Shown here piece by piece: positions 54,914 to 64,000 of a stretch of 64,000 nt of DNA. The stretch spans positions 558,001 to 622,000 of the forward strand of contig JARGXX010000088.1 of the NCBI GenBank assembly GCA_030374765.1, read 5' to 3'. This DNA comes from Agarophyton chilense (lineage: Eukaryota; Rhodophyta; Florideophyceae; Gracilariales; Gracilariaceae). The first letter of the stretch is position 1, and each line of letters begins with the position of its first letter. The notes beneath the pieces were generated by a model. It made no database searches and was not told the DNA's origin. It saw nothing but the letters and a program-made list of their open reading frames with translations. Made by a program: the position numbers and the translations under genes.

Positions 54914-55499
54914 CCAGTGGGAACGAACTCAGCTGCGGCGGCGAATGCATCCGGTGGCGGTCCATCTGCTCCCCCCGGGTGGGGTGTGGACACCCTTGCG
55001 CAGGCGCCGGTTGCCACTCAGCAAGCGGATAGTGTGCGACAAGGCCTCGTGAACGCGGGCATTCCGATTCCCCCGGGTATGACGGATGTGAGCCAGATGT
55101 TGGCTTTCGCCTCGGCGTACCATCAGGGTCAGAATCCCAACGGTGGGGTGGGTCCCTCCTCGGGCTTCCCGTAGTTCCGCCTTCGGGCAATTGTGGAGTC
55201 CATAGCTTGGCGACAATAGTAAACTTCTGATATTTGCATAACTTCTTTTCTTCTTCCTTCTTAGGATCTTCTTCATCTTCGTCTTCATCTTCTTCCCTTC
55301 CTAGGGTCTTAACTTCTAATTCATCTTCTTCATTCCTTCGTCATCATTAACTGTCCCGATAACCGGTGTTGTGTTCCCCGGTTAACGGCGCTAGGCCGAG
55401 GGCCAGTAGACATTCCCTCTCAATACGTGTTCTTCGTGATACTCTCCTCAATTCCTCTTCAGAGGTCCAACATCTTCCTCACTTCGAGGTCGCATCCAC

Positions 55500-55808
55500 A
55501 ACAGTTCCCGTGGTGGCTTACCCGACTTGGGCACGATCCAGACTTGGAGGCAAGGTTACCCGAGCGCGTAGGTGATAGGATAAAACCTTAGACCTCGGAA
55601 GGTGCTAAATGGGTTCCACTGTATCCTCATCAGGCGAGAATCCGTACCATCGGACTTGGTAGCGGACTTCTCCCTCGGGGGTGTAGATGTGACGCACGAT
55701 GCGATCGATAACGAATTCCTGCGGGTACACTTTTCCCTGTTCGGGCTTCTCTTCCATCTTGGAACGCTCTAGTTCCCTTGAGCGTGTCAACGTAGGGTCT
55801 AGACACAC
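55500..55808 (-). pseudogene. Chromodomain of the chromovirus (damaged)
   Basis: The minus strand encodes EFVIDRIVRHIYTPEGEVRY and then QVRWYGFSPDEDTVEPI, followed by a TAG. The frame continues HLPRSKVLSYHLRARVTLPP. It aligns with the chromodomain at the end of the 4.0-11.8 kb copy (YRILWYGFPPKADTWEPI, HIPRSQIVRYHRRNQ). The Trp of the usual WEP motif, which helps hold the aromatic cage, is Val here, and the next Glu codon is a stop. Chromodomains steer integration by binding methylated histone H3. Confidence 0.75.
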
Positions 55809-56832
55809 CCCGGTGGGTTCTTTTCCGTGTTGCGAGCTGGTCTCAGCACTTCGTCCAAACGGCGCCGAGTGGCCTGTGGGCTACGTTGTAACTTCCGTCT
55901 ACGGAGTCAAAACGGCCCAGTCTTGGGTTCTTCTTAAAGCTGAGATATTCCCAATAACAACGGTGTTCTTAGATTCCGTGACGGTTGAGAAACCGCGACG
56001 CGGTAGCGTCTCCAATCTCAGGGGGGTAAGACTTCAACGTCAACCCGAGCTACGGGGACGAAGGTTGCTCTTGTGCAACGCACCGTGCGACGGAGGCGGT
56101 TTGCGCGACGGTTGGTCGTCAGAGCCTTTTGATTGGCTCGGTGAGGCGGTTTGCGCGACGGTTGGTCGTCAGAGTCTTTTGATTGGCTCGGTGAGGCGGT
56201 TTGCGCGACGGTTGGTCGTCAGAGCCTTTTGATTGGCTCGGTGCCATTCGACGTGTGCCACATAAATGCGCGGGCGCCGGTTGCCACTCCGCAAGCGGAT
56301 GTGAGGTGGCACTTTCGACACGCGCTAGCACTCTCCTGAGCTGTCCCCGACGGGTCTCACTCATTTCTTTCCAATTCCTGAGGGTTCCAGTGTCCCCATA
56401 GGAGTTCCTATTCCCAATGCATAACGGAGAGCCAAATTTGGTCAAGCTCGTCGTCGAGATCTTCCTCGTGCCGGTCCGCTGACACAGCTCGTTCCCGAGA
56501 AAGCGGGGTTTGAGTGTGCGACACCTCAGTGTCTCTTCCGCGGCGGCGGGTGATCGTCTGCTCTGTAGGCGTTCCGGGTGCGGAGTTCTCCACACGACTC
56601 TCCCTAGGCGGGTTTTCGTCATCTTTTCTGACGTCATGCTCGGCTGGGCCGGCGGTGATGTCGCTACCCATACGCTGGGGTTGTGACTTCTCTGTCGCCG
56701 GCTCGGTCGGGCTCGCCGTCTCATTGTGAGAACTAGATTCCCTGTTAGGGCGACTGGCTGACGCCGAAACATCGTCCTGCGAAGGAACTAAGTCCTCCTC
56801 CCCCTCCTTAGGCGGAGAGCCAGGAGGCTTGA
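55809..56832 (-). other. Spacer between integrase and chromodomain
   Basis: Hydrophilic linker-type frames on the minus strand (for example PPPEVIKPPGSPPKEGEEDL upstream of 56800 and RHEEDLDDELDQIW near 56450) look like the disordered tail seen in the other copies, but frame changes near 56840 and further on break it. It contains the 50-base tandem repeat and a second polypurine-like motif. Confidence 0.55.
56096..56242. repeat. 50-bp direct tandem repeat, about 3 units
   Basis: Units begin at 56096, 56146 and 56196 with GCGGTTTGCGCGACGGTTGG. They are almost identical (one C/T difference in unit 2), and the last unit is a few bases short. It lies in the spacer of the young element. Confidence 0.95.
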
Positions 56833-58428
56833 TTACCTCCGGTGGGGGAGTAACTCTGTAAGAGTCGTTGACTGGGCCCTTGAGGGAGCGGGCCCAGGTT
56901 CGGGATTATCCGAAGTTTCCGGTAGGTCGGTTAAACCACGTTCCGGGTGCGGAAGTATAACGGGGCGGGTGTTCGAATCTCCGCCTGACGGGTTAACTAC
57001 CGTTGAATCATCCCTTGTGGAGGGCGTTGGTGCCGACACCACTTCCACATTTGGGTTGGGCGCTCGTGTGATGCGGTCCCTGGAGATCCGTTCGTGGCGG
57101 TTAGCGATATCCAATACCACCGTGTCCGGGTCTACAGAAACCACACGATAGGGTCCGTCCACAATTGGCGAAAGCTTGTGCCTACGTTCCTTTTCAGGAT
57201 TGTAGTATTCCTTTCGAAGGAAGACGAAGTCGTCGGGCTCCACCTGAGGTAGAGGTTTGCGAACCCGATTGTCAAAGTCCTTCTTGTAGGCGCGTTGAGC
57301 TTTGTCCATTGCTTTCCGGGCTATCGGCACCATCTTCGTAAGCCACTCCTTCCAGGCTTCTCGGTACAATCCCGGTGACGGGTACGTCGACAGCGTCGGT
57401 TGAGCCTCGATGGCGACCGGCGGCGGTGTCTTCGACAGTACCAGTTCGAATGGGGATAACGATGTAACCCGATGTACCTGGGTGTTGTATGCATACGTGA
57501 TAGCGTCAGTGTACAAGTCCCATTTTTTGGGGTGATCCGCAACATACGATCTCAAAGCGTTGAGTATCGTGGGGTTAAACCTGTCCACCTGGCCATTCCC
57601 CTGAGGGTGATACGTAGTAACAAATAAATTCCTTACATCAAGGATTCGACATACATCCTGAAAGAACTTTGATGCGAATTGCCCTCCGTTGTTTGATATC
57701 AACTGCACCGGCGGTCCATATACGAACACCCAATGGGTCACGAATGCTTGCGCGACGGTAGCGGCGGTGATCCGCTTCAGCGGCACAGTTCTCGTTAGCT
57801 TAGAGAATCTGTCAGAAATGACAAGCAGATACCGATGACCTCGGGGCGTCCTGATAAACTCCGCTAGGATGTCTATGGCCACGAATTCGAGTGGAGCCCG
57901 TGCCGGGAACAGCGTCAACTTCTTAGAGTGCTTCCGAAGTTTGACGTCATTCTTGGCGCAATTGTCGCGGGCCCGTCTGACGGCGTAACAATCGAATGCC
58001 ATTGCCGGCCAGTAAAAGTCCCTTCTCAACGTGAGGTACAGTTTTCTTCCCCCGGGGTGGGCGCCAACCTTCACATAGTGAGTGAGGTGTAATACCCTCT
58101 GTTGTAGGTCGTGCGGCACCACTATCCTCGGGCGAGGTCCAACGGTCCTGATTAGGTAACCCTGATCGTCGTCCTCGAAAGGTAACTGAAATCCGCCGTT
58201 GAGGCGAGCCCGAATCCGTGTACAGAATGGGTCGAGCTGTTCCTCGCGTATCATATCCTCTGAAGAGATAGGTATAAAAGAGCCGGTCGGCGAATCCAGA
58301 CTCTCGTTGACGAGTATATCGTCACAAACATCATCCGTCAGCGGTTGAGCTCCTCCCTCGAGGTCCGATACCATAAAGCATGGGATGTCATCGTCCTCGT
58401 AGGGTTCCGTTTCCGCTGTGGTTCCCAA
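56833..58428 (-). pseudogene. Chromovirus integrase (changed catalytic residues)
   Basis: About 531 codons open in frame with the RNase H ORF upstream, from which they are separated only by a TAG at 58468-58470. The zinc-binding region is at about 1990-type positions of pol (HLTHYVKVGAHPGGRKLYLT, then DNCAKND; the first Cys of the usual CxxC is not in place). The core domain has FVAIDILAEF (first Asp kept), LISNNGGQFASKFF (second Asp replaced by Asn) and GQVDRFNPTI (Glu replaced by Asp). The tail PQVEPDDFVFLRKEYYNPEK, then RHKLSPIVDGPYRVV, is the GPY/F module. The frame is lost at about 56833. Confidence 0.88.
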
Positions 58429-58467
58429 TCCGGATAGTGCATCAGCCTGAGTGTTCAGCTTCCCTTT

Positions 58468-60939
58468 CTAGTACAAAATCTCAAAGTCGAATTCCGACAG
58501 TCGGAGACGCCAGCGCATAAGGCGGCCCGAGGGTTCGGAGATCTCCAGGAGCCAACGCAAGCATGCGTGGTCCGTATGGACTTTGAAACGAGTACCTATC
58601 AGATAGGGGCGAAGTGTAGCTAAGGCCCACACAACGGCTAAACATTCTTTCTCGGAGACCGAGTAGTTCCTTTCATGGACATTCAGGGACCGTGACCAGT
58701 ACCCAATAGGGTGACGTTCACCATCCTCAGAGGATTGGAACAGTGCACACCCTACTTGGTTTGCACTAGCATCGGTGTCCACTTCGTAAGGGAGCCCAGG
58801 ATTGGGTAGAGCCAAGATTGGCGGTGATGTTACGGCATTCACCAGTGCCGTGAAGGCAGACGCTTCCGCGTCGCCAAAAGGTTCCAGTTCAACTGGTTGT
58901 CCCTTCGTCAGGAGCCTGTTGAGGGGGGTGGCAATATCCGCAAAGTTCGGGACGAATCGGCGATACACGTTACACTGACCTAAGAAGGATCGCAACTCCG
59001 TTTGAGTTTTCGGGTGTTTTGCTTCCTTCAAGGATTTCACTCGTACTTCATTGATTGAAAGCTGTCTGGGACGGATGATATGACCCAGATATTTAACCGA
59101 ATCGGTGAAAAACTCGCACTTCTTGAGTTTCAAGGTGATTCCCGCGTCGCGGAGTATCTTCATTACGTCCCTGACGTGTTCGAGGTGGTCATCCAGGTTG
59201 TTGGAGAAGACAATAATGTCGTCTAAATACACTAGACACGTCCTCCACTTGAAGGGAGCCAACAGAATGTCTATCGCCCGTTGAAACGTTGCGGGGGCAT
59301 TTGTCAACCCAAAAGGCATCCTCCGGAATCGGAAAAGTCCTTGGTGACACACGAACGCCGTTTTGTCTCGATCTTCCTCCCTAATAGGGACTTGCCAGTA
59401 GCCCGAATTGGCGTCGAGGGTAGAGAAAACAGTAGCGCTCCCAAGGGAGTCGATGTATTCGTCCATCCGAGGGATCGGGTACACATCCTCAATGGTTACC
59501 TCGTTCAGGCGTCTGTAATCGATGCAGAAACGCCACGATCCATCCGGTTTCGGAACTAACACCACTGGTGAGGCCCAAGCGGACTGGGCAGGTTCAATTA
59601 CGCCCGCTTTAAGCATCTTCTCCACCTGAGATTTCTCCTCTTCTGGAGCTTTCGGTCGAGCCCTGTAAGGGTGTTGGGCAATAGGCCGAGTGTTCGGTAA
59701 CAAGTCGATGCGGTGTTCTGTAATCCCAATAGTTCCAAGGGAACCATCCCACATGGGGGTAAACTCACGAAGCATGTGCCTCAGCTTCTCCCGATGAGAT
59801 GCGGGTACATGGTTGAGATCCCATTTCTCCAATTCCTGAACAGGATCCGTCTGGTCTGCTCCTGTGATAGGGGCCGTAACCTTCTGAGGTTTAAAGTGTT
59901 CAGCGTGTGGAGCTGTAGTCGTATGCTCACCGTCTTCCGCGATTTCGGCAGTGTCCTCCCCCTCCTTAGGGTCCGCCACACCAAGGACCTCTGCGATAGA
60001 GATCATTGTAGGTACGACCGCATGAGGGTGTGGAAGAACAGAACCCAGGATCTGGTGTTTGACCAAATTCTGCGTTGGCTTTCCAAAGTTGGCTACCAAA
60101 ACCTTGAAAGGTTTATCCGATTCCACGGAGACAACCCCATTCGCAAGGGCGAGTTGACGCCGCGTATACAGAGACGGGTTCGGTTGTACCACATGCACAC
60201 CAATTTGCTTGGTAACAACTGTGACCCAAACCTGGGTTTCTGGCGGGATAGCCACTGACTTTGCAACCTTTACCCGTGTAGACACCGGGTCCTTCTTCAC
60301 AGATTCCTTTGCGAAAGGGAGAGGAACGCGTGTTCGCGCTGCTCCCTGTAAGGGTTTACGAACGATTGGGATCGTAGACCCGTCTTCGAGTTCCACAGTT
60401 CTATTCCGAGGACGGATGGCTTCCACGAAGCGGTCGCAAAAGTCACAACCCAGTATGACTGGTGCTGCAAGTGACTTGCATACAATAAACTCTAGTTGAA
60501 CGAGATAGGAGCCTAACCTCACCATGAGGGAAATTGTACCCAGTGTCCGTAGCGGGTTGTTGTTCGCATCGGCAATATCCAAACGTGGACAGGTACGAAC
60601 TTGGACCCGGAGCAGCGGGGGTAACAATTCAACATGAATTAAGTTAGGAGGGGCTCCTGTATCCAGGACAGATATTTGACGAACCATAAACTGGTTGGAC
60701 AGGCCGAAGTCGGCGAATACCTTATAATTCCGCTTGGCCATTACCATAACTCGATTCGGAATACGGAGATTACGGGACCGTATCCACGGGCGACGGAGGA
60801 CACTAAAGTATCCCGAGTTAACGTCGGTGTCAGCCGTTCTCCTTGAAAGGATAGTCACAGCTGGGGAGCGAAGCTGGAGCGCCTCGGGCGTCTTCAACTC
60901 CGGCTTAGAAGACGCCCCTCCCGCAGGGGAGACTCCCAA
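58468..60939 (-). CDS. Chromovirus pol: protease, reverse transcriptase, RNase H
   Basis: About 823 codons in the -1 frame relative to gag, without an ATG at the start. Protease at about 75-200 with VLDTGAPPNLIHV and VILGCDFCDRFVEA. RT at about 395-640: GITEHRIDLLPNTRPIAQHP, CIDYRRLNEVTIEDVYPIPR, the catalytic YLDDIIVFSNN and KYLGHIIRP. RNase H from about 740: YEVDTDASANQVGCALFQSS, NYSVSEKECLAVVWAL, HTDHACLRWLLE. The catalytic motifs of all three enzymes look intact. It stops at a TAG (58468-58470) inside the RNase H end, where the other copies read YKK; the frame then continues into integrase, so this is a single nonsense change. Confidence 0.92.
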   Translation of the reverse strand: MGVSPAGGASSKPELKTPEALQLRSPAVTILSRRTADTDVNSGYFSVLRRPWIRSRNLRIPNRVMVMAKRNYKVFADFGLSNQFMVRQISVLDTGAPPNLIHVELLPPLLRVQVRTCPRLDIADANNNPLRTLGTISLMVRLGSYLVQLEFIVCKSLAAPVILGCDFCDRFVEAIRPRNRTVELEDGSTIPIVRKPLQGAARTRVPLPFAKESVKKDPVSTRVKVAKSVAIPPETQVWVTVVTKQIGVHVVQPNPSLYTRRQLALANGVVSVESDKPFKVLVANFGKPTQNLVKHQILGSVLPHPHAVVPTMISIAEVLGVADPKEGEDTAEIAEDGEHTTTAPHAEHFKPQKVTAPITGADQTDPVQELEKWDLNHVPASHREKLRHMLREFTPMWDGSLGTIGITEHRIDLLPNTRPIAQHPYRARPKAPEEEKSQVEKMLKAGVIEPAQSAWASPVVLVPKPDGSWRFCIDYRRLNEVTIEDVYPIPRMDEYIDSLGSATVFSTLDANSGYWQVPIREEDRDKTAFVCHQGLFRFRRMPFGLTNAPATFQRAIDILLAPFKWRTCLVYLDDIIVFSNNLDDHLEHVRDVMKILRDAGITLKLKKCEFFTDSVKYLGHIIRPRQLSINEVRVKSLKEAKHPKTQTELRSFLGQCNVYRRFVPNFADIATPLNRLLTKGQPVELEPFGDAEASAFTALVNAVTSPPILALPNPGLPYEVDTDASANQVGCALFQSSEDGERHPIGYWSRSLNVHERNYSVSEKECLAVVWALATLRPYLIGTRFKVHTDHACLRWLLEISEPSGRLMRWRLRLSEFDFEILY

Positions 60940-60941
60940 GT

Positions 60942-62972
60942 TTAGTTTTTCGAAGCGGACCCCATCGAATTCGGTGCAGCTGCCTCGAAGGGGACCGGTT
61001 GTTCCCCGTTCACGGGTACAAGTTCTGTATCCCTGTCAGCAAGGTGAGCTCGGAGTATCCTTTGTTCCTCATAGGACCTGCTCAGGACTCGAGCTTTCTC
61101 CTCAGGGGTCAGAGTCTCGTACTGAGCGATAATTCGTGAACCCTCCCGCAGGGGAAATGTGCAGTCTGGTGCTTTGTGACCATGGCGGTAACACAAATAG
61201 CAAATCAGCTCTACCGGGTTCGGTTGTGGACGTGAATCCACGCGACGTGGTGCTGTATCCCTCCATCCGGGGCGAGAGAACCGAGCAGCGGTATTCGCAA
61301 AAGGTAGCGATGCGGCTGGCACCCTCCGTCCTTGGGTATAGAGCGCAGGGTCTTCATCCGTAGTCGGAGCGGATGTCGACGGCAACGTAGACGTACCCAT
61401 AGATTCGGGGTTACTTCCCATGAAGTGAATGTTATCATTGACCCCCACAGAGGCAGGGCCTCCTGCGAGTGACAAAGACGAGTTACCTCCATCGGCGAGG
61501 AGTGCACGTGTCAGCCGACTCTTTCGGTTCTGCCGGGCACGGAGAGTATCCCCCTCAGCCTGGGCGTACTGAACCAGTTCCAAGTAGGTCAGCTTGCGCT
61601 TCTCTTCCCGATGTCGGGCAACCAATGCCCTTATCGAGGGGTCCAAACCATCCACAAACATGGAGCATCTCTCGTAGGCGGGGAATACATTCCCGCATCG
61701 GTGAAACGCTTTATTCAAGCGAGTTGAATACACCGTTTCGGTTTCCATCGGCTTCTGCCGCGTATCCCTTAATGCAAGGATTGCTTCCTGAATCTCATTT
61801 CCAGTAGCGTATGACCTCAAGAGGTACTGCACCGCTTCGGGCAAGCACGTGACTCCCCCTTCCGAGGCTCGGGATGATCCACGGACGGAGTTGAACTGGT
61901 CTTCAGCCATCCCCTTTAAGAAATAGGGTAATGCAAGATACGCTTGCGCTTCACTCATACCGAGGATGTCAGCCTCCTGGACGAACCTCGCAAGGAAATC
62001 GAGCACCAGAATTGGGTCTGTTCCTGTGAACTCCCTCTTCTGTAGGGTGATGCTCAGCCTTTTGATGTAGTCCTTGACCTTACCCGTTCCGCGGGATGTT
62101 CGATCCCCCGAAGGGTTATCCAACCGGTAATAGCGGTACGATAGCAGCTTCCGATAGAGAGGATTCGTCGGCTTCAGCTCCCTTAATCCAAGGTGTTTCC
62201 TACCCTTCTTCCGGGTACCGATTGCCCCTTGAGAGGTGTTAGTAGCCTTCGACCGAGTCGCCCGGGATGATCGGCGTCCATCTTCACTATCCGAAGATTC
62301 GGAGGACGAACTCGATGACGAGCGATTGGGATCGGAATCCGATAAATACTCTTGGAGGTGACCCCTCTTCTTGGACTTGCGGCGGTCCCGTTTAGCGGAG
62401 CGGTGTTCTTCGTCTTCCGAAACGTCGGGTTTACCCTTCGAGGCTTCTGCGTCTCCGTCCATACGGATAATGGCCTCGAGGGTGTCCAGCCGAGCTCGGA
62501 AGCGTTCCGCTTGCACGCGGTGTTCCTTCACGAGGCTCCGGTACTCCTGGATAAAGACCCCAGGGGTACCAAAGCTTTCCAAAAGGGAGTTCACATCCCT
62601 CCTCAGGGTAGGAAGGTCATCGGCGACTCCCCGCACCGGGGCGTCCTCCACCTTGAGGCGGAGGGTAGTAACCTCCTGAAGGAGCTCGACGTGAGCTGCG
62701 TTGGCGATATCGATTCGAGTCTCCAGGCGCTGTAATTCAGGGTCGGCCCGACTTCGGGGTGCTGCTGAGGGGGTCTCCACCACTGGAGCTGGGCCCACAG
62801 CCACGACCTCTCGAGGACCTGAAACCACTGAGGGTGCTCTCCGAGTGTCCGGATCGATACCGGAATCGTTCCGACCTTCGGGAATTGAGCTCTTCGACCT
62901 AGGCGGGGCCGGGGGCACTGAATCCGCTTGACGGTTCGATCCAGTCCTGGAACCACGGGTAGGCGGCGACAT
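60942..62972 (-). CDS. Chromovirus gag
   Basis: 676 codons from ATG at 62972 (MSPPTRGSRTG). A Pro/Ser-rich N-terminus, a coiled-coil-like stretch (LQRLETRIDIANAAHVELLQ), then a Ser/Asp-rich acidic block and basic patch (about 215-270) are followed by the capsid region (LGMSEAQAYLALPYFLKGMA; EAVQYLLRSYATGNEIQEAI). The CCHC knuckle CYLCYRHGHKAPDC, spaced C-x2-C-x4-H-x4-C, lies near residue 590. Gag forms the particle and packages the RNA. The ORF ends TCG AAA AAC TAA with pol overlapping in the -1 frame. Confidence 0.92.
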   Translation of the reverse strand: MSPPTRGSRTGSNRQADSVPPAPPRSKSSIPEGRNDSGIDPDTRRAPSVVSGPREVVAVGPAPVVETPSAAPRSRADPELQRLETRIDIANAAHVELLQEVTTLRLKVEDAPVRGVADDLPTLRRDVNSLLESFGTPGVFIQEYRSLVKEHRVQAERFRARLDTLEAIIRMDGDAEASKGKPDVSEDEEHRSAKRDRRKSKKRGHLQEYLSDSDPNRSSSSSSSESSDSEDGRRSSRATRSKATNTSQGAIGTRKKGRKHLGLRELKPTNPLYRKLLSYRYYRLDNPSGDRTSRGTGKVKDYIKRLSITLQKREFTGTDPILVLDFLARFVQEADILGMSEAQAYLALPYFLKGMAEDQFNSVRGSSRASEGGVTCLPEAVQYLLRSYATGNEIQEAILALRDTRQKPMETETVYSTRLNKAFHRCGNVFPAYERCSMFVDGLDPSIRALVARHREEKRKLTYLELVQYAQAEGDTLRARQNRKSRLTRALLADGGNSSLSLAGGPASVGVNDNIHFMGSNPESMGTSTLPSTSAPTTDEDPALYTQGRRVPAASLPFANTAARFSRPGWRDTAPRRVDSRPQPNPVELICYLCYRHGHKAPDCTFPLREGSRIIAQYETLTPEEKARVLSRSYEEQRILRAHLADRDTELVPVNGEQPVPFEAAAPNSMGSASKN

Positions 62973-63199
62973 GCTGCAGACACGACACCGACGATTCGGG
63001 GTAACGATGAAATTTGATCACGAGACTACCGGAGAACGGATGACGTAACACAAAACAAAAATAAAAACCAATTCCACCCTTTCCAAAGGGGACCACTACA
63101 ACAAATCTTCACGACGGTGCTTCCTCTTCCAAGAGATATTCCAACACGTGGATGACCAACCCAAAAGTCCGAGAACGGCTTCTAAGTCGGGAGACCACT
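62973..63199 (-). other. 5' leader of the chromovirus with primer-binding site
   Basis: The primer-binding site occupies 63180-63197 (minus strand TGGTCTCCCGACTTAGAA), two bases inside the LTR. The rest is untranslated leader up to the gag ATG. Confidence 0.75.
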
Positions 63200-64000
63200 T
63201 GTGGAGCAAAACCCGGCGACGGGAAGTGCTCTCAAGGTGTTCGAAGCCTTGCTCCCTGGGGGAGGCAGACTCAGAGACAGAGCCCTCCGTTCCACCCGTA
63301 GTGTGGGGTGTAACTCCCACGGGGGATTCCGGCATTACCGACGGAGGTGAGGGGTAGAAACCGTTGGATCGGGAATGGGTATGGGTATCCCAAAGAATGG
63401 GGGAAAATCCGGCGAAGAGGAAAAACGGGGCGAGGGTCGGGCACTAACAGGCACCGGACCCGAGAACCACAAAAGGGGCGAAACAACAAAAGAAACTCAA
63501 TACAGGGGCGAAAACCTGTCCTCGAAAGGAAACACAAAAAACACGCATCAAGTAAGCAGAACCCCCACGGGGTATCGTGCACGCAGGTCGTCTGAGCGGT
63601 CCCAAGGGGGTGGTTGCACGGAAACCAAACGTGGGCACTCTCCAAGTGGAGTCGTGTCCCTACGCAGGCGTTGCTAACCAGAGCCCGTTCCGGGTTGTAA
63701 GGCCGAAACGATGGCGACGAAGAACCTCTAAAGGTATCGAAGACCAACCTTGGTTACCATTTACTCTGAGCTTCGGACTGTCAGATCTCATCTCCCTAAG
63801 TAGGGCCCACTAACTAAACTCTACAGTAGTGCACACCTGCTCAGGGCCATACACGTGGAGATCCAACTGTCAGGGCCCAAAAGTCCAACGTTCTACAAAT
63901 ATCCGAAAATCGGTGCCAAAATTAAGCCACATGTATCACGGGGCCAATCCAACCATGAGCCATCCAAATTTTCCCCTATAGGCGAAATATAACCAGAAAA
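63200..64000 (-). repeat. 5' LTR of the young chromovirus (runs off the window)
   Basis: Starts TGTGGAGCAAAACCC, as at 52323, and matches that LTR to the last base of the window. About 113 more bases are expected outside. Confidence 0.93.

Larger units (their letters stand above)
52323..64000 (-). mobile_element. Young Ty3/gypsy chromovirus with both LTRs (right LTR incomplete)
   Basis: Minus-oriented element of about 11.8 kb. Order on its own sense strand: 5' LTR (63200 to past the window end), primer-binding site, gag, pol in a -1 frame, integrase, a long spacer with tandem repeats, chromodomain, an antisense ORF, polypurine tract, 3' LTR. The two LTRs differ at only about eleven of 801 comparable bases by eye, so insertion is recent compared with the copies at 1-16.8 kb. 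The left flank is a piggyBac transposase gene. The right target-site duplication lies outside the window; GTGTA precedes the left edge. A nonsense codon, a frameshift and changed integrase catalytic residues suggest it cannot move by itself. Confidence 0.93.

Overview
This window is eukaryotic nuclear DNA, most likely from a red alga. The strongest evidence is a nuclear phycobilisome linker gene at 19.7-21.2 kb whose protein starts with a Phe-containing, plastid-transit-like leader. It sits beside a targeted FabG reductase. The other genes are standard eukaryotic ones (APC1, NAA35, WDR33/FY, POP5, a TFIIB-family factor). Most are intronless; two carry short GT-AG introns. A glaucophyte cannot be fully excluded. 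I cannot name the species.

Layout. 1-16.8 kb is decayed Ty3/gypsy (chromovirus-type) LTR-retrotransposon sequence: a + strand RNase H-integrase remnant behind an LTR (7-2470), a fragment of a minus-oriented element (about 2.5-3.8 kb), a + strand gag-pol copy behind a related LTR (4002-11812), and a minus-oriented copy truncated inside RT (about 11.88-16.78 kb), joined tail to tail to the previous one.

16.8-42.4 kb is a compact gene island with single-copy genes on both strands: fabG, phycobilisome linker, a secreted protein, organellar EF-Ts, POP5, organellar TypA/BipA, APC1, a TFIIB-family protein, NAA35 and WDR33/FY. The proteins fall into plastid lipid synthesis and light harvesting, organellar translation, RNA processing, transcription, protein N-acetylation and cell-cycle control. 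There is no sign of an operon; neighbours are mostly divergent or convergent with short spacers.

42.4-50.5 kb is visibly more GC-rich and full of simple repeats. It holds a protein with an MLKL/HeLo-like helical N-terminus, a pseudokinase domain and Sel1 repeats, a PLATZ-type zinc protein, and a Tda3-like FAD oxidoreductase.

50.9-64 kb is a piggyBac-type transposase remnant broken by a large minus-oriented chromovirus with near-identical LTRs (52323-53236 and 63200 to past the window end). This element has gag, a -1 shifted pol, integrase and a chromodomain far downstream. It also has a long antisense ORF next to the 3' LTR; a diverged relative of that ORF occurs in the 2.5-3.8 kb fragment. 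The best candidates for something new are the HeLo-like/pseudokinase/Sel1 protein, the conserved antisense ORF of these chromoviruses, and the polypurine-tract-like motif repeated three times in the young element.
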